Shown here in pieces: positions 6,697 through 14,206 of a DNA stretch of 14,206 bases. Position numbers and translations under genes: made by a program. Each line of letters starts with the position of its first letter. Positions within the stretch are counted from its first letter, which is position 1. Source of the DNA: JBKPCD01 sp046727175 (GTDB taxonomy: Bacteria; Acidobacteriota; Vicinamibacteria; Vicinamibacterales; 2-12-FULL-66-21); NCBI GenBank assembly GCA_046727175.1, contig JBKPCD010000032.1:1-14206 (forward strand), read 5' to 3'. Under the pieces are notes generated by a model. It was given only the letters and a program-made list of their open reading frames with translations. It had not been told where the DNA came from and searched no databases.

Positions 6697-8366
6697 TGCA
6701 CTGCACCCTTTCGCATCCGGTAGCGACGGATTAAGTTGTTGGTCGAGCTGTCGTGGCCAAGGGCGGGTGTCGTCTTGCTCTCGAGCTCCGGGATGATCCG
6801 CTGCGCCAGCACCTTGCCAAGCTCCACCCCCCACTGGTCGAACGAGTTGATCTGCCAGATGGTGCCCTGGGTGAACACGGCGTGCTCGTACAGCGCGACC
6901 AACTTGCCAAGGACTTCCGGCGTGAGTCGATCGGCGAGGATCGTGTTCGACGGACGATTGCCCTCGAATACCCGGTGCGGAACGAGCCAGTCCGGCGACC
7001 CCTCGGCCGTGACTTGTTGCGATGTCTTCCCGAAGGCGAGCGCCTCCGTCTGGGCCAGCGCGTTCGCCAGCAGCATGTCGTGATGCCGGCCGAGCGGGTT
7101 CAGCGGCTCGACGAACGCGATGAAGTCACACGGAATGAGATTCGTTCCCTGATGGATCAACTGGTAAAAGGAGTGTTGGCCGTTGGTTCCAGGCTCCCCC
7201 CAGTAAATCGGTCCAGTCGGGTATGTGACTTCGGTGCCTTCGAGCGTGACGTGCTTGCCATTACTCTCCATCGTCAGCTGCTGCAGATAGGCTGGAAATC
7301 GCTTCAGGTACTGCTCGTAGGGCAAGACCGCAACGGTCTGCGCGCGAAAGAATCCGGTGTACCAGACGCCCAGGAGACCCATGAGCACCGGCAGGTTCCG
7401 ATCGAACGGGGCGGTGCGGAAATGCTCGTCCATCTGGCGGAAGCCATCGAGGAGCGCCCGGAAGTTGTCGGGGCCGATCGCCAGCATGGTCGAGAGCCCA
7501 ATCGCCGAGTCCATGGAGTAGCGCCCGCCGACCCAATCCCAGAACCCGAACATGTTGGCAGTGTCGATGCCGAACTTCGCGACTTCCGCGGCGTTCGTCG
7601 ACACCGCGACGAAGTGCCGGGCGACCGACTTTTCATCGCCTCCGAGACCCGCGAGCGACCAGGCCCGAGCCGAGTGCGCATTCGTCATGGTCTCGAGCGT
7701 CGTGAACGTCTTGGACGAGACGATGAAGAGTGTTTCCGCGGGATCGAGATCGCGGACCGCTTCGACGAAGTCAGTACCGTCGATGTTGGACACGAACCGG
7801 AACGTCATGGCGCGATCGCTGTACAGCTTCAGCGCCTCGAACGCCATGACCGGTCCGAGGTCTGAGCCGCCGATGCCGATGTTGATGACGTTACGAATGC
7901 GTTTGCCGGTGTGTCCTTTCCACGCCCCAGTCCGAACGCGGTTGGAGAACTCGGACATCCTCTCGAGCACGCTGTGGACCTGAGGTACGACGTTTTCGCC
8001 ATCGACGAGGATCGATGCGTCCTTGGGTGCGCGCAGAGCGACGTGCAGGACGGCTCGGTTCTCCGTGACATTGATTTTGTCTCCCCGGAACATGGCATCG
8101 ATTCGCGATCGCAGGCCCGATTCCTCCGCCAGTTCGATGAGAAGGCGGAGCGTGTCGTCCGTGATTCGATTCTTGGAATAGTCGAGGAATACCCCCGCAT
8201 CCTCGACGGTCATCCGCTCCCCCCGCGTGGCGTCAGTGGCGAAGAGATCTCGCAGATGCCGTGTTCGGATCTTCTCGTGATGGGTCGAGAGAGCCTTCCA
8301 GGCCTTGCGTTCAGTCAACGGTGCTATGTGCCGGTTCTTGTCGAGTGTTCGCGCGGTTGTTGCCAT
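6693..8366 (-). CDS. pgi: Glucose-6-phosphate isomerase
   Basis: Interconverts fructose-6-phosphate and glucose-6-phosphate. Here it can return Tal/Tkt-derived fructose-6-phosphate to Zwf or feed glucose-6-phosphate to glycolysis. The 557-residue protein is of the usual two-domain SIS type. It carries NIGIGGSDLGP (162-172), SSKTFTTLET (217-226) for phosphate binding, and signature one DWVGGRYSMDSAIG (277-290) with Arg282. Glu367 in MESNGK is the proton-transfer base, and His398 in EPGTNGQHSF is the ring-opening residue. Signature two ends in QWGVELGK with Lys518. All catalytic residues are therefore in place. AGGAGT precedes the ATG at 8366. The gene follows an 87-bp gap after tal that contains two perfect palindromes. 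It overlaps fba by ATGA. Unlike in Gluconobacter, tal and pgi are separate genes here. Confidence 0.98.
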   Translation of the reverse strand: MATTARTLDKNRHIAPLTERKAWKALSTHHEKIRTRHLRDLFATDATRGERMTVEDAGVFLDYSKNRITDDTLRLLIELAEESGLRSRIDAMFRGDKINVTENRAVLHVALRAPKDASILVDGENVVPQVHSVLERMSEFSNRVRTGAWKGHTGKRIRNVINIGIGGSDLGPVMAFEALKLYSDRAMTFRFVSNIDGTDFVEAVRDLDPAETLFIVSSKTFTTLETMTNAHSARAWSLAGLGGDEKSVARHFVAVSTNAAEVAKFGIDTANMFGFWDWVGGRYSMDSAIGLSTMLAIGPDNFRALLDGFRQMDEHFRTAPFDRNLPVLMGLLGVWYTGFFRAQTVAVLPYEQYLKRFPAYLQQLTMESNGKHVTLEGTEVTYPTGPIYWGEPGTNGQHSFYQLIHQGTNLIPCDFIAFVEPLNPLGRHHDMLLANALAQTEALAFGKTSQQVTAEGSPDWLVPHRVFEGNRPSNTILADRLTPEVLGKLVALYEHAVFTQGTIWQINSFDQWGVELGKVLAQRIIPELESKTTPALGHDSSTNNLIRRYRMRKGAVQ

Positions 8367-8384
8367 TCTCGTACTCCTGTCGCC

Positions 8385-8396
8385 TGAACATGTTCA
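8385..8396. promoter_or_regulatory. Perfect 12-bp palindrome TGAACATGTTCA before pgi
   Basis: TGAACATGTTCA is its own reverse complement and lies 18 bp upstream of the pgi ATG. The core GAAC-N4-GTTC has the form of LexA boxes known in Gram-positive bacteria. The arms meet without a loop, so it suits a dimeric DNA-binding protein better than an RNA hairpin. The identity of any regulator is unknown. A match of this length is not rare in 14 kb by chance, but it falls in one of only six short gaps. Confidence 0.4.
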
Positions 8397-8436
8397 AACT
8401 GCCTCGCCGCCGCTCCACAACGGTGTCATTCTCGAG

Positions 8437-8448
8437 ACGGTCGACCGT
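8437..8448. promoter_or_regulatory. Perfect 12-bp palindrome ACGGTCGACCGT after tal
   Basis: ACGGTCGACCGT is its own reverse complement, 5 bp beyond the tal stop codon on the minus strand and 52 bp centre-to-centre from the other palindrome in the same gap. A CTCGAG palindrome abuts it at 8431-8436. Nothing shows which protein, if any, binds here. No T-run follows, so an intrinsic terminator is unlikely. Confidence 0.35.
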
Positions 8449-8453
8449 ACCCG

Positions 8454-9545
8454 TCATCCGGCGACTGCGGCTTTGAGCGCACGGCTCTTGGACGCGATGA
8501 CCGCCATCAGCTCGTTCCACGAGTTGACGAACGATTTGGCGCCTTCATCCTGGAGCCGTGCGGCCAGTGCGTCGACATCGATGCCGGCCTTGGCGAACTC
8601 GGCGATGACCTCCTCGCAATCGCCGCCGTCAGCCGGCAGGCTCGGCCCCCACTCACCGTGCTCAGCGTAGGCCTTCAACGTGCCCTCGGGCATCGTGTTG
8701 ACGGTGAAAGGCGCGGCCAGGGCTTTGATGTAGAGGATGTCGGATGCCTTGGGATCCTTGGTTCCCGTGCTCGCCCACAACAGCCGTTGCGGACGCGCCC
8801 CGGTGTTGAAGATGCGCTGCCACTGCGGAGAGCCGAGCAAGGTACGGTATGCCTCGTACGTGCGTTTGGCGATGGCGATACCGAGTTGGTCGCGCAGTGA
8901 TTCGGACACCTTGCCGGCGACGGCGGTGTCCCAACGGCTGATGAACACCGAGGCCACCGAACCGACGGTGGGTGGAAGGCCGGCGTCGATGCGGCGCTCG
9001 ACCCCGCGCAGGAATGCCTCGGCGGCCGCCACGTACTGCTCGCGAGAGAACAACAGCGTGACGTTGACGGGAACCCCAGCAAAGATTGCCTCCTCGATCG
9101 CCGGCAAACCTTCCTTCGTGCCGGGAATCTTGATGAACAGGTTGTCTCGCCCCGCCTGTGCATGCAGGGTCTTGGCTGCTTTCACGGTGCTGGCCGTGTC
9201 GTGCGCCAGCAAGGGCGAGACTTCCAATGACACCCAGCCGTCCACACCCTCCGTCTGGTCATGGATTGGCCTGAACAAGTCGGCCGCCCGAGTGAGGTCC
9301 TCCAGCGCCAGCTCGAAGAAGAGCGCCTCGCCCGATTTGCCTTTGCTCAACTTCTCGCGAATCGTCGCGTCGTAAGCCGTGCTGTTCTTGATCGCGTGGT
9401 CGAAGATCGTCGGGTTCGAAGTAAGTCCGGTGACCGATAAGTCCCGGATGTAGTGCTCGAGCGTCCCTCGATCCAGCAGATCGCGTGTGATGTTGTCGAG
9501 CCAGATGCTCTGGCCCATATTGCGAAGCGCTTGGGTCGCCTTCAT
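8454..9545 (-). CDS. tal: Transaldolase (long bacterial form)
   Basis: Transfers a dihydroxyacetone unit from sedoheptulose-7-phosphate to glyceraldehyde-3-phosphate through a Schiff base, giving erythrose-4-phosphate and fructose-6-phosphate. The 363-residue length matches the longer transaldolase group found in actinobacteria, cyanobacteria and in tal-pgi fusions. Motifs are SIWLDNI (13-19, Asp18), signature one VTGLTSNPTIF (38-48), and signature two LFIKIPGTKEG (136-146) with the Schiff-base Lys139. Next come NVTLLFS (161-167) and LLWASTGTKDP (255-265). The ATG at 9545 has AGAGGTGA close upstream. The open frame extends 16 codons further to 9593, but that extension lies before the ribosome-binding site and does not match the family. 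It is 69 bp after malQ and 87 bp before pgi. Confidence 0.96.
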   Translation of the reverse strand: MKATQALRNMGQSIWLDNITRDLLDRGTLEHYIRDLSVTGLTSNPTIFDHAIKNSTAYDATIREKLSKGKSGEALFFELALEDLTRAADLFRPIHDQTEGVDGWVSLEVSPLLAHDTASTVKAAKTLHAQAGRDNLFIKIPGTKEGLPAIEEAIFAGVPVNVTLLFSREQYVAAAEAFLRGVERRIDAGLPPTVGSVASVFISRWDTAVAGKVSESLRDQLGIAIAKRTYEAYRTLLGSPQWQRIFNTGARPQRLLWASTGTKDPKASDILYIKALAAPFTVNTMPEGTLKAYAEHGEWGPSLPADGGDCEEVIAEFAKAGIDVDALAARLQDEGAKSFVNSWNELMAVIASKSRALKAAVAG

Positions 9546-9614
9546 TACGTCACCTCTTCCTCGTGTTTCCTGGCCCGAAAGCGATGCAGACACGACATCG
9601 TCAAGAGATGTGCC

Positions 9615-11234
9615 TCACGCCTGGATCGTGGCGGATCCGTGTCGTTCGTAGTCGGGACGCAATTCGGCCTTTATCAATGTTCCAGGTTGAGTGGTTCGAC
9701 CGACTCTCAGACGGTTCGCGCCCCTGGTCAGATCACGCAAGGGTTCGAAGGCCGAATCGGACAGCATTTCGTCCGTGCACCGCCATCCCCAGTTCCCGTC
9801 GGTGCGTCCGGGAACGTTCATTCGCGCGTCGCTTCCGAGATTCAGCACATCCTGCAATGGTGCTATCGCAAGAGCTGCCACGGAAGACCACGCCAGCCCC
9901 ATCAAGGCGGGTGCAGCGTCGCTGCTCGCGCCACCTTGTCGATTCAGGTATGTCCACAAGGTCTGTCGCTGATCGTCCGGCAACTCCTCGAACCACCCGC
10001 GCGTCGTGGGGTTGTCATGGGTGCCCGTGTAGACCACCGCGTTCGTCATGTAGTTGCGTGGAAGGTGCGGGTTGTCGCTGTGTCCGTCGAAACCGAATTG
10101 GAGGACACGCGTTCCCGGCAGGTGGAACGTGTCCCGGAGCGCGAGGACGTCCGGCGTGATCAGGCCCAGGTCTTCGACGATGAACGGCAAAGCTCCGAGC
10201 TCTCTGTGGACGGCCCTGAGCACCTCGGCGCCTGGCGCTGGAATCCAGTTTCCGGACTGCGCGGTCGCCGCGCCGCTCGGCACATACCAGGCCGCCGCGA
10301 ACCCACGGAAGTGATCCAGTCGAATCACGTCAACATGGGCCAACAGCGCGCGCAACCGGTCGATGCACCATCGATAACCGTCTTGTTGGAGCGCCGACCA
10401 GTCATAGACGGGGTTCCCCCAGAGTTGTCCCTGGGCGGTGAAATAATCGGGAGGCACTCCGGCCACGAAGCGCGGCCGATGCCGGTCGTCCAACAGAAAG
10501 AGCTCCGGGTTGGCCCACACGTCGCTCGAGTCGGGAGAGACGAAGAAGGGTAGGTCACCAATCAAGCCCACACCGTTGCGATGGGCGTAGGCTTGCAGGC
10601 GCTCGGCCTGGCGGAACAGGAGGAACTGGGCAAAACACGCTCGACCGATCGGTTCCGCAAGCTCGCGCCGCACGCGCTCGAGCGCCGCCGGCTCGCGGTG
10701 GACCAACTGCGTCGACCACTCGAGGTAATAGGCCCCGTTGAATCTGGTTTTCAGCGCTCGAAAGAGCGCGTAATCCTCGAGCCAGCGCGACTGCATCTCG
10801 CGGAACCGTTCGAATGCCGGCCGCAGATCAGCGCGCGCGCCACCATTGAAGTTGACCCAGGCCGTTTCGAGCAGCCGGCGTTTGAATGGAATCACCGCGG
10901 CGTAATCGACGACGTTTGCTGGAAACGACTGGTGCCCGCAGTCCATCGGTCGAAGCAATTCATCCTCGATCAGCCAATCGGGACTGATGAGGAGTTCGTT
11001 ACCGGCGAAGGAAGACAGGGATTGATATGGCGAGTTGGCGTAGCCAGTAGGTCCGAGCGGAAGCGCCTGCCACCAACCCTGGCCGGCTTCGCGAAGCCGC
11101 TCGATCCACGAGAGCGCCGCGGGTCCGATGTCGCCAACGCCGTACGGCGAAGGCAATGACGTAACGTGCAAGAGCAGGCCAGATGCCCGGTAGTCCTGAG
11201 GAAACGGCGGCCGCGTGACGATGTCGGAGCTCAT
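9615..11234 (-). CDS. malQ: 4-alpha-glucanotransferase (amylomaltase, GH77)
   Basis: Transfers maltodextrin chains between alpha-1,4-glucans and releases glucose. This lengthens short oligosaccharides so that glycogen phosphorylase can keep working. The 539-residue single-domain protein matches the plant/Thermus-type length, not the longer E. coli MalQ. It begins with the GH77 hallmarks GLLLHVTSLPSPYGVGDIG (19-37) and SPYQSLSSFAGN (68-79). GDLPFFV is at 226-232 and PPDYFTAQGQLWGNPVYDW at 261-279. Catalytic residues are the nucleophile Asp307 in IRLDHFRGF, the acid/base Glu354 in IVEDLG, and Asp407 in GTHDNPT. The ATG at 11234 overlaps the pgm stop as ATGA, with GAGAGGG upstream, so translation is probably coupled. 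A 69-bp gap without an evident terminator follows before tal. Confidence 0.97.
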   Translation of the reverse strand: MSSDIVTRPPFPQDYRASGLLLHVTSLPSPYGVGDIGPAALSWIERLREAGQGWWQALPLGPTGYANSPYQSLSSFAGNELLISPDWLIEDELLRPMDCGHQSFPANVVDYAAVIPFKRRLLETAWVNFNGGARADLRPAFERFREMQSRWLEDYALFRALKTRFNGAYYLEWSTQLVHREPAALERVRRELAEPIGRACFAQFLLFRQAERLQAYAHRNGVGLIGDLPFFVSPDSSDVWANPELFLLDDRHRPRFVAGVPPDYFTAQGQLWGNPVYDWSALQQDGYRWCIDRLRALLAHVDVIRLDHFRGFAAAWYVPSGAATAQSGNWIPAPGAEVLRAVHRELGALPFIVEDLGLITPDVLALRDTFHLPGTRVLQFGFDGHSDNPHLPRNYMTNAVVYTGTHDNPTTRGWFEELPDDQRQTLWTYLNRQGGASSDAAPALMGLAWSSVAALAIAPLQDVLNLGSDARMNVPGRTDGNWGWRCTDEMLSDSAFEPLRDLTRGANRLRVGRTTQPGTLIKAELRPDYERHGSATIQA

Positions 11235-12919
11235 GGCCGCCCTCTCGATGCATCCAGCGCGCTGGACACAATTTTCCGAGCCTCTGTCACGATCGCATTC
11301 AGGTGCGACTCGTCTTTGAAGCTTTCGGCGTAGATCTTGTAGATGTTCTCCGTTCCCGAAGGCCGAGCCGCAAACCAGCCGTTCTCGGTCACGACCTTCA
11401 AGCCATTGATCGGGGCATTGTTGCCAGGAGCGCGGGTCAGTTTGGCGGTGATGGGTTCGCCAGCCAGGCTCGACTCCTCAACGGCCTCCGGCGACAACGC
11501 CTTCAGACTTGCTTTCTGGTCCGGCGTGGCGGGCGCGTCGATGCGCGTGTAATAGGGCACCCCGAACTGGCGTGTGAGCTCTCGATAGTGCTCGCCCGGA
11601 TCCTTCCCAGTACGAGCGGTGATCTCCGCCGCCAGCAGGTCCATGATCGGCCCGTCCTTGTCGGTGGTCCACACGGTGCCGTCCAGCCGCAGAAAGCTCG
11701 CCCCGGCGCTCTCCTCGCCCCCGAAGCAGCAGGTTCCCTCGAGCAATCCCGGGACGAACCACTTGAACCCCACGGGCACTTCGGATAGCGGGCGCCCCAA
11801 ATGAGCGACCACCTTGTCGATCATGCGACTGCTGACCAGCGTCTTGCCGACGGCGGCTTGCGTCGGCCACGTTGGGCGATGCGTCAGCAGATAACGGATG
11901 GCGACCGCGAGATAGTGATTGGGGTTCATCAATCCGCTGGAGGGCGTGACGATCCCATGCCGGTCGGAGTCCGGGTCGTTGCCGAAGGCCACGCGGTAGG
12001 CGTCCTTGAGCCGCACGAGCCCGGCCATGGCATAAGGGCTCGAGCAATCCATGCGAATCACGCCGTCGTGATCAACCGTCATGAAGGAGAATCTCGGGTC
12101 GATCGCGGAGTTGACGACCGTGATATCCAATCCGTATATCGCGTTGATCGGCTCCCAATAGAATCTCGCAGCACCTCCAAGCGGATCGACGGCAAGCTTG
12201 AGGCCGGCCCCGCGAATGACGTCCATGTCGACGACGTTTCCGAGGTCGCGGACGTAGGGGAGGATGTAGTCCTCCTGGTGCGTGTTCGATGACTTGATGG
12301 CGGCGGCGAAGGCGACGCGCCTGACGTCGACATTTCTGCTTCGCAGGAGCTCGTTGGCGCGATCCTCAACCCACCGCGTCACATCCGTGTCGGCCGGGCC
12401 GCCTCCGATCGGGTTGTATTTGAAGCCGCCATCCTCAGGAGGATTGTGAGAAGGGGTAATCACGATGCCATCGGCAAGGTGCTCGGTACGGCCGCGGTTG
12501 TAGAGGAGGATGGCCCGCGAAATCACCGGCGTTGGAGTCACGCCGTCGTCTCGTTGGATGACCGTCTCCACGTTGTTGCCCGCGAGGACCTCGAGCGCGG
12601 TGCGTTGCGCTGGACCGGACAGCGCGTGCGTGTCCTTGCCCATGTAGAGCGGGCCGTCAGTACCCTGATTGCGCCGGTAGTCGCAGATGGCTTGAGTAAT
12701 CGCCAGAATGTGCGCTTCGGTGAAACTGCCACGGAACGGCGAGCCCCGGTGGCCACTGGTCCCGAAACTGACCATCTGATTGGCATCGCCCAGGTCCGGC
12801 TTGCGCTCGAAATATTCGCGTTCGAGCCGTGACACGTCGACCAACATCTCCGGTGGGGCAGGGCGGCCAGCCAGAGGCGAGATGCTCGACGCCGCGTAGG
12901 TGTCTACGACACGGGGCAT
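11231..12919 (-). CDS. pgm: Phosphoglucomutase (alpha-D-glucose, E. coli Pgm type)
   Basis: Converts glucose-1-phosphate from GlgP into glucose-6-phosphate for Zwf or Pgi. The 562-residue protein is of the phosphohexomutase superfamily, close in size to E. coli Pgm (546). It shows FGTSGHRGS (52-60), the phosphoserine loop ITPSHNPPEDGG (154-165) with Ser157, and the Mg site NDPDSDRHG (314-322; Asp315, Asp317, Asp319). The sugar-binding loop is GGEESAGAS (400-408), and the phosphate-binding RPSGTENIYK is at 519-528. The ATG at 12919 was chosen because its N-terminus lines up with E. coli Pgm. The frame is open 33 codons further upstream, inside glgP, but that stretch does not resemble the family. 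The start overlaps the end of glgP by 16 nt and has only a weak ribosome-binding site (GTGAAG), suggesting coupling. Confidence 0.96.
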   Translation of the reverse strand: MPRVVDTYAASSISPLAGRPAPPEMLVDVSRLEREYFERKPDLGDANQMVSFGTSGHRGSPFRGSFTEAHILAITQAICDYRRNQGTDGPLYMGKDTHALSGPAQRTALEVLAGNNVETVIQRDDGVTPTPVISRAILLYNRGRTEHLADGIVITPSHNPPEDGGFKYNPIGGGPADTDVTRWVEDRANELLRSRNVDVRRVAFAAAIKSSNTHQEDYILPYVRDLGNVVDMDVIRGAGLKLAVDPLGGAARFYWEPINAIYGLDITVVNSAIDPRFSFMTVDHDGVIRMDCSSPYAMAGLVRLKDAYRVAFGNDPDSDRHGIVTPSSGLMNPNHYLAVAIRYLLTHRPTWPTQAAVGKTLVSSRMIDKVVAHLGRPLSEVPVGFKWFVPGLLEGTCCFGGEESAGASFLRLDGTVWTTDKDGPIMDLLAAEITARTGKDPGEHYRELTRQFGVPYYTRIDAPATPDQKASLKALSPEAVEESSLAGEPITAKLTRAPGNNAPINGLKVVTENGWFAARPSGTENIYKIYAESFKDESHLNAIVTEARKIVSSALDASRGRP

Positions 12920-14206
12920 GGCTTCACGTCCCAGATGTCCTTCGCGTATTCGGCGATCGCACGGTCGCTGGAGAACTTTCCAGACGCTGCGACATTCAGA
13001 ATGGCTTTGCGTACCCACGCATCCGGATCGCTGGACAACTCACGCAGCCGCCGGTCCGCGTCGAGATAGGACGTCAGATCCGCCAGGTGCATGTAATGGT
13101 CCCCATGCACCAACAACATCTCGAGTAGCGGAGCGAACATACCTGGTTCGGAGCGGCTGAAATGATCGGACCCAATCAAATCCAGGGCGGCGCGTGTCTC
13201 TGACTCGTGTTCGTAGTGCCAGCGCGGGTTGTACCACGCGCGGCTGCTGGCGACCTGCTCCGCTGTGAGGCCGAACAGGAAGAAGTTCTCCTCGCCTGCC
13301 TCTTGCGCCATTTCGATCGTCGCGCCGTCGCGCGTGCCGACCGTCAATGCGCCGTTCATCATGAACTTCATGTTGCTCGTCCCGCTGGCTTCGTAGCCCG
13401 CGGTCGAGATCTGGTTCGAGATGTCGCTCGCCGGGATCAGCCGCTCCGCCAGCGAGACGTCGTACTCCGGGAGGAACAGAACCTTGAGCCGACCTCGCAT
13501 CGCCGAGTCGGCATCGATGGTGTCGGCAATGTTCTCGATCAGTTTGATGATGAGTTTGGCGGCCCTGTAGGCGGGAGCCGCCTTGCCGGCGAAGAAGAAC
13601 GTCCGTGGCGGCATCTCGCCACTCGGATTCTCACGCAGTCGGTTGTAGAGCACGACGACGCGCAGTGCGTTGAGCAGCTGCCGCTTGTATTCGTGAATGC
13701 GCTTGATGTGGCAATCGAAGATGGCATCGGGATCGACCGACTGGCCCGATGCGCCCTTGAGCCAGGTCACGAACTGAGACTTCGCAGTCCGCTTGGCTTT
13801 CTTGAAGCTGTCGGCGAAGCTTTTGTCGTCGGCCAGCTGTTTCAGGTTACGGAGTTGGCTGAGATCCGTCAGCCACTTGTCGCCGATGGCGTCGGTAATC
13901 GTCCGCGCGAGCGCGGGATTGGCCAACAGCAGCCAGCGCCGCGGTGTGACGCCGTTGGTCTTGTTGCTGAAACGCTCGGGAAACATCTCCGCCAGGTCTT
14001 TGACGGTTGTCGTGCGCAGCAACTCCGAATGAATCGCGGCGACACCGTTCGTGCTGTGCGAGCCGACGATCGCGAGGTTGGCCATGCGCACGTGCTTCGA
14101 TGGTCCCTCCTCGATCAAGCTCACGCGCTGCACGCGCCCATCATCTCCAGGGAACCGGGCGTTGACCGTCTCGAGCAGACGCCGGTTGATCTCGTAAATG
14201 ATTTCC
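12904..14206 (-). CDS. glgP: Glycogen/maltodextrin phosphorylase, C-terminal part (5' end beyond the window)
   Basis: Phosphorolysis of alpha-1,4-glucan ends to glucose-1-phosphate. The 433 visible residues are roughly the C-terminal half of a ~820-residue GT35 enzyme. Counted from the window edge, they include IVGSHSTNGVAAIHSELL (46-63), NKTNGVTPRRWL (81-92), IKRIHEYKRQLLN (167-179), and FFAGKAAPAY (204-213). The PLP-binding signature EASGTSNMKFMMNGALTVGT (272-291) has the PLP lysine at visible residue 280. The C-terminus ending near DIWDVKP is normal for the family. The frame is open to the window edge, so the true start lies above 14206. It overlaps pgm by 16 nt. It is the first visible gene of the block; other genes may precede it. 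Glycogen versus maltodextrin preference cannot be told from this half. Confidence 0.97.
   Translation of the reverse strand, partial: EIIYEINRRLLETVNARFPGDDGRVQRVSLIEEGPSKHVRMANLAIVGSHSTNGVAAIHSELLRTTTVKDLAEMFPERFSNKTNGVTPRRWLLLANPALARTITDAIGDKWLTDLSQLRNLKQLADDKSFADSFKKAKRTAKSQFVTWLKGASGQSVDPDAIFDCHIKRIHEYKRQLLNALRVVVLYNRLRENPSGEMPPRTFFFAGKAAPAYRAAKLIIKLIENIADTIDADSAMRGRLKVLFLPEYDVSLAERLIPASDISNQISTAGYEASGTSNMKFMMNGALTVGTRDGATIEMAQEAGEENFFLFGLTAEQVASSRAWYNPRWHYEHESETRAALDLIGSDHFSRSEPGMFAPLLEMLLVHGDHYMHLADLTSYLDADRRLRELSSDPDAWVRKAILNVAASGKFSSDRAIAEYAKDIWDVKPCPVS

Noticed and set aside
7080..7140. Apparent loss of a catalytic histidine in Pgi, where E. coli has THNPL and this protein has PLNPL
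   Set aside because: Counting distances between known catalytic residues shows that the ring-opening histidine is the one in GTNGQH, present here as His398. The THNPL position is not catalytic.
6753..7865. 370-codon plus-strand open frame
   Set aside because: It is antisense to pgi, whose motifs are all intact on the other strand; no recognisable domain is seen.
9582..9600. Inverted repeat CGATG...CATCG in the malQ-tal gap
   Set aside because: A 5-bp stem with a 9-nt loop and no T-tract is expected by chance in GC-rich DNA and gives no support for a terminator.
9453..10553. 366-codon plus-strand open frame
   Set aside because: It runs antisense across the start of tal, the 69-bp gap and the end of malQ, with no family features. 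It is a shadow frame.

Overview
This GC-rich bacterial window is one uninterrupted block of twelve genes, all on the minus strand, for glycogen/maltodextrin breakdown and the pentose phosphate pathway. Read in the direction of transcription (high to low coordinates) the order is glgP (5' end outside the window), pgm, malQ, tal, pgi, class I fba, rpe, gnd (short form), zwf, pgl, rpiB and tkt (3' end outside the window). About 97% of the window is coding. The gaps are 18-189 bp, and five junctions overlap: glgP/pgm 16 nt, pgm/malQ 4 nt, pgi/fba 4 nt, fba/rpe 4 nt and zwf/pgl 23 nt. Every gene is intact where visible, and the catalytic residues I checked are present. There are no RNA genes, mobile elements, CRISPR arrays or plus-strand genes that I can support.

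The genes form a coherent route. GlgP and MalQ take alpha-1,4-glucan apart to glucose-1-phosphate and glucose. Pgm makes glucose-6-phosphate. Zwf, Pgl and Gnd oxidise it to ribulose-5-phosphate, CO2 and two reduced nicotinamide nucleotides. Rpe, RpiB, Tkt and Tal rearrange the pentose phosphates to fructose-6-phosphate and glyceraldehyde-3-phosphate. Pgi sends fructose-6-phosphate back to glucose-6-phosphate, and Fba can condense triose phosphates. This is nearly a self-contained glycogen-fuelled pentose phosphate cycle. Triose-phosphate isomerase, fructose-bisphosphatase and phosphofructokinase are not in the window.

The organism cannot be placed from these genes alone. High G+C, the short-form 6-phosphogluconate dehydrogenase (similar to actinobacterial Gnd2 and acetic acid bacterial Gnd) and the bacterial-type class I aldolase suggest a high-G+C Gram-negative or similar lineage (proteobacteria, acidobacteria or relatives), but this is a guess.

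I found no new type of system. The points that merit a second look are the breadth of the cluster, nucleotide-binding residues in Zwf and Gnd that hint at relaxed or NAD-type cofactor use, two perfect 12-bp palindromes in the 87-bp tal-pgi gap, a hairpin-rich 189-bp leader ahead of gnd, and a displaced active-site histidine in RpiB.
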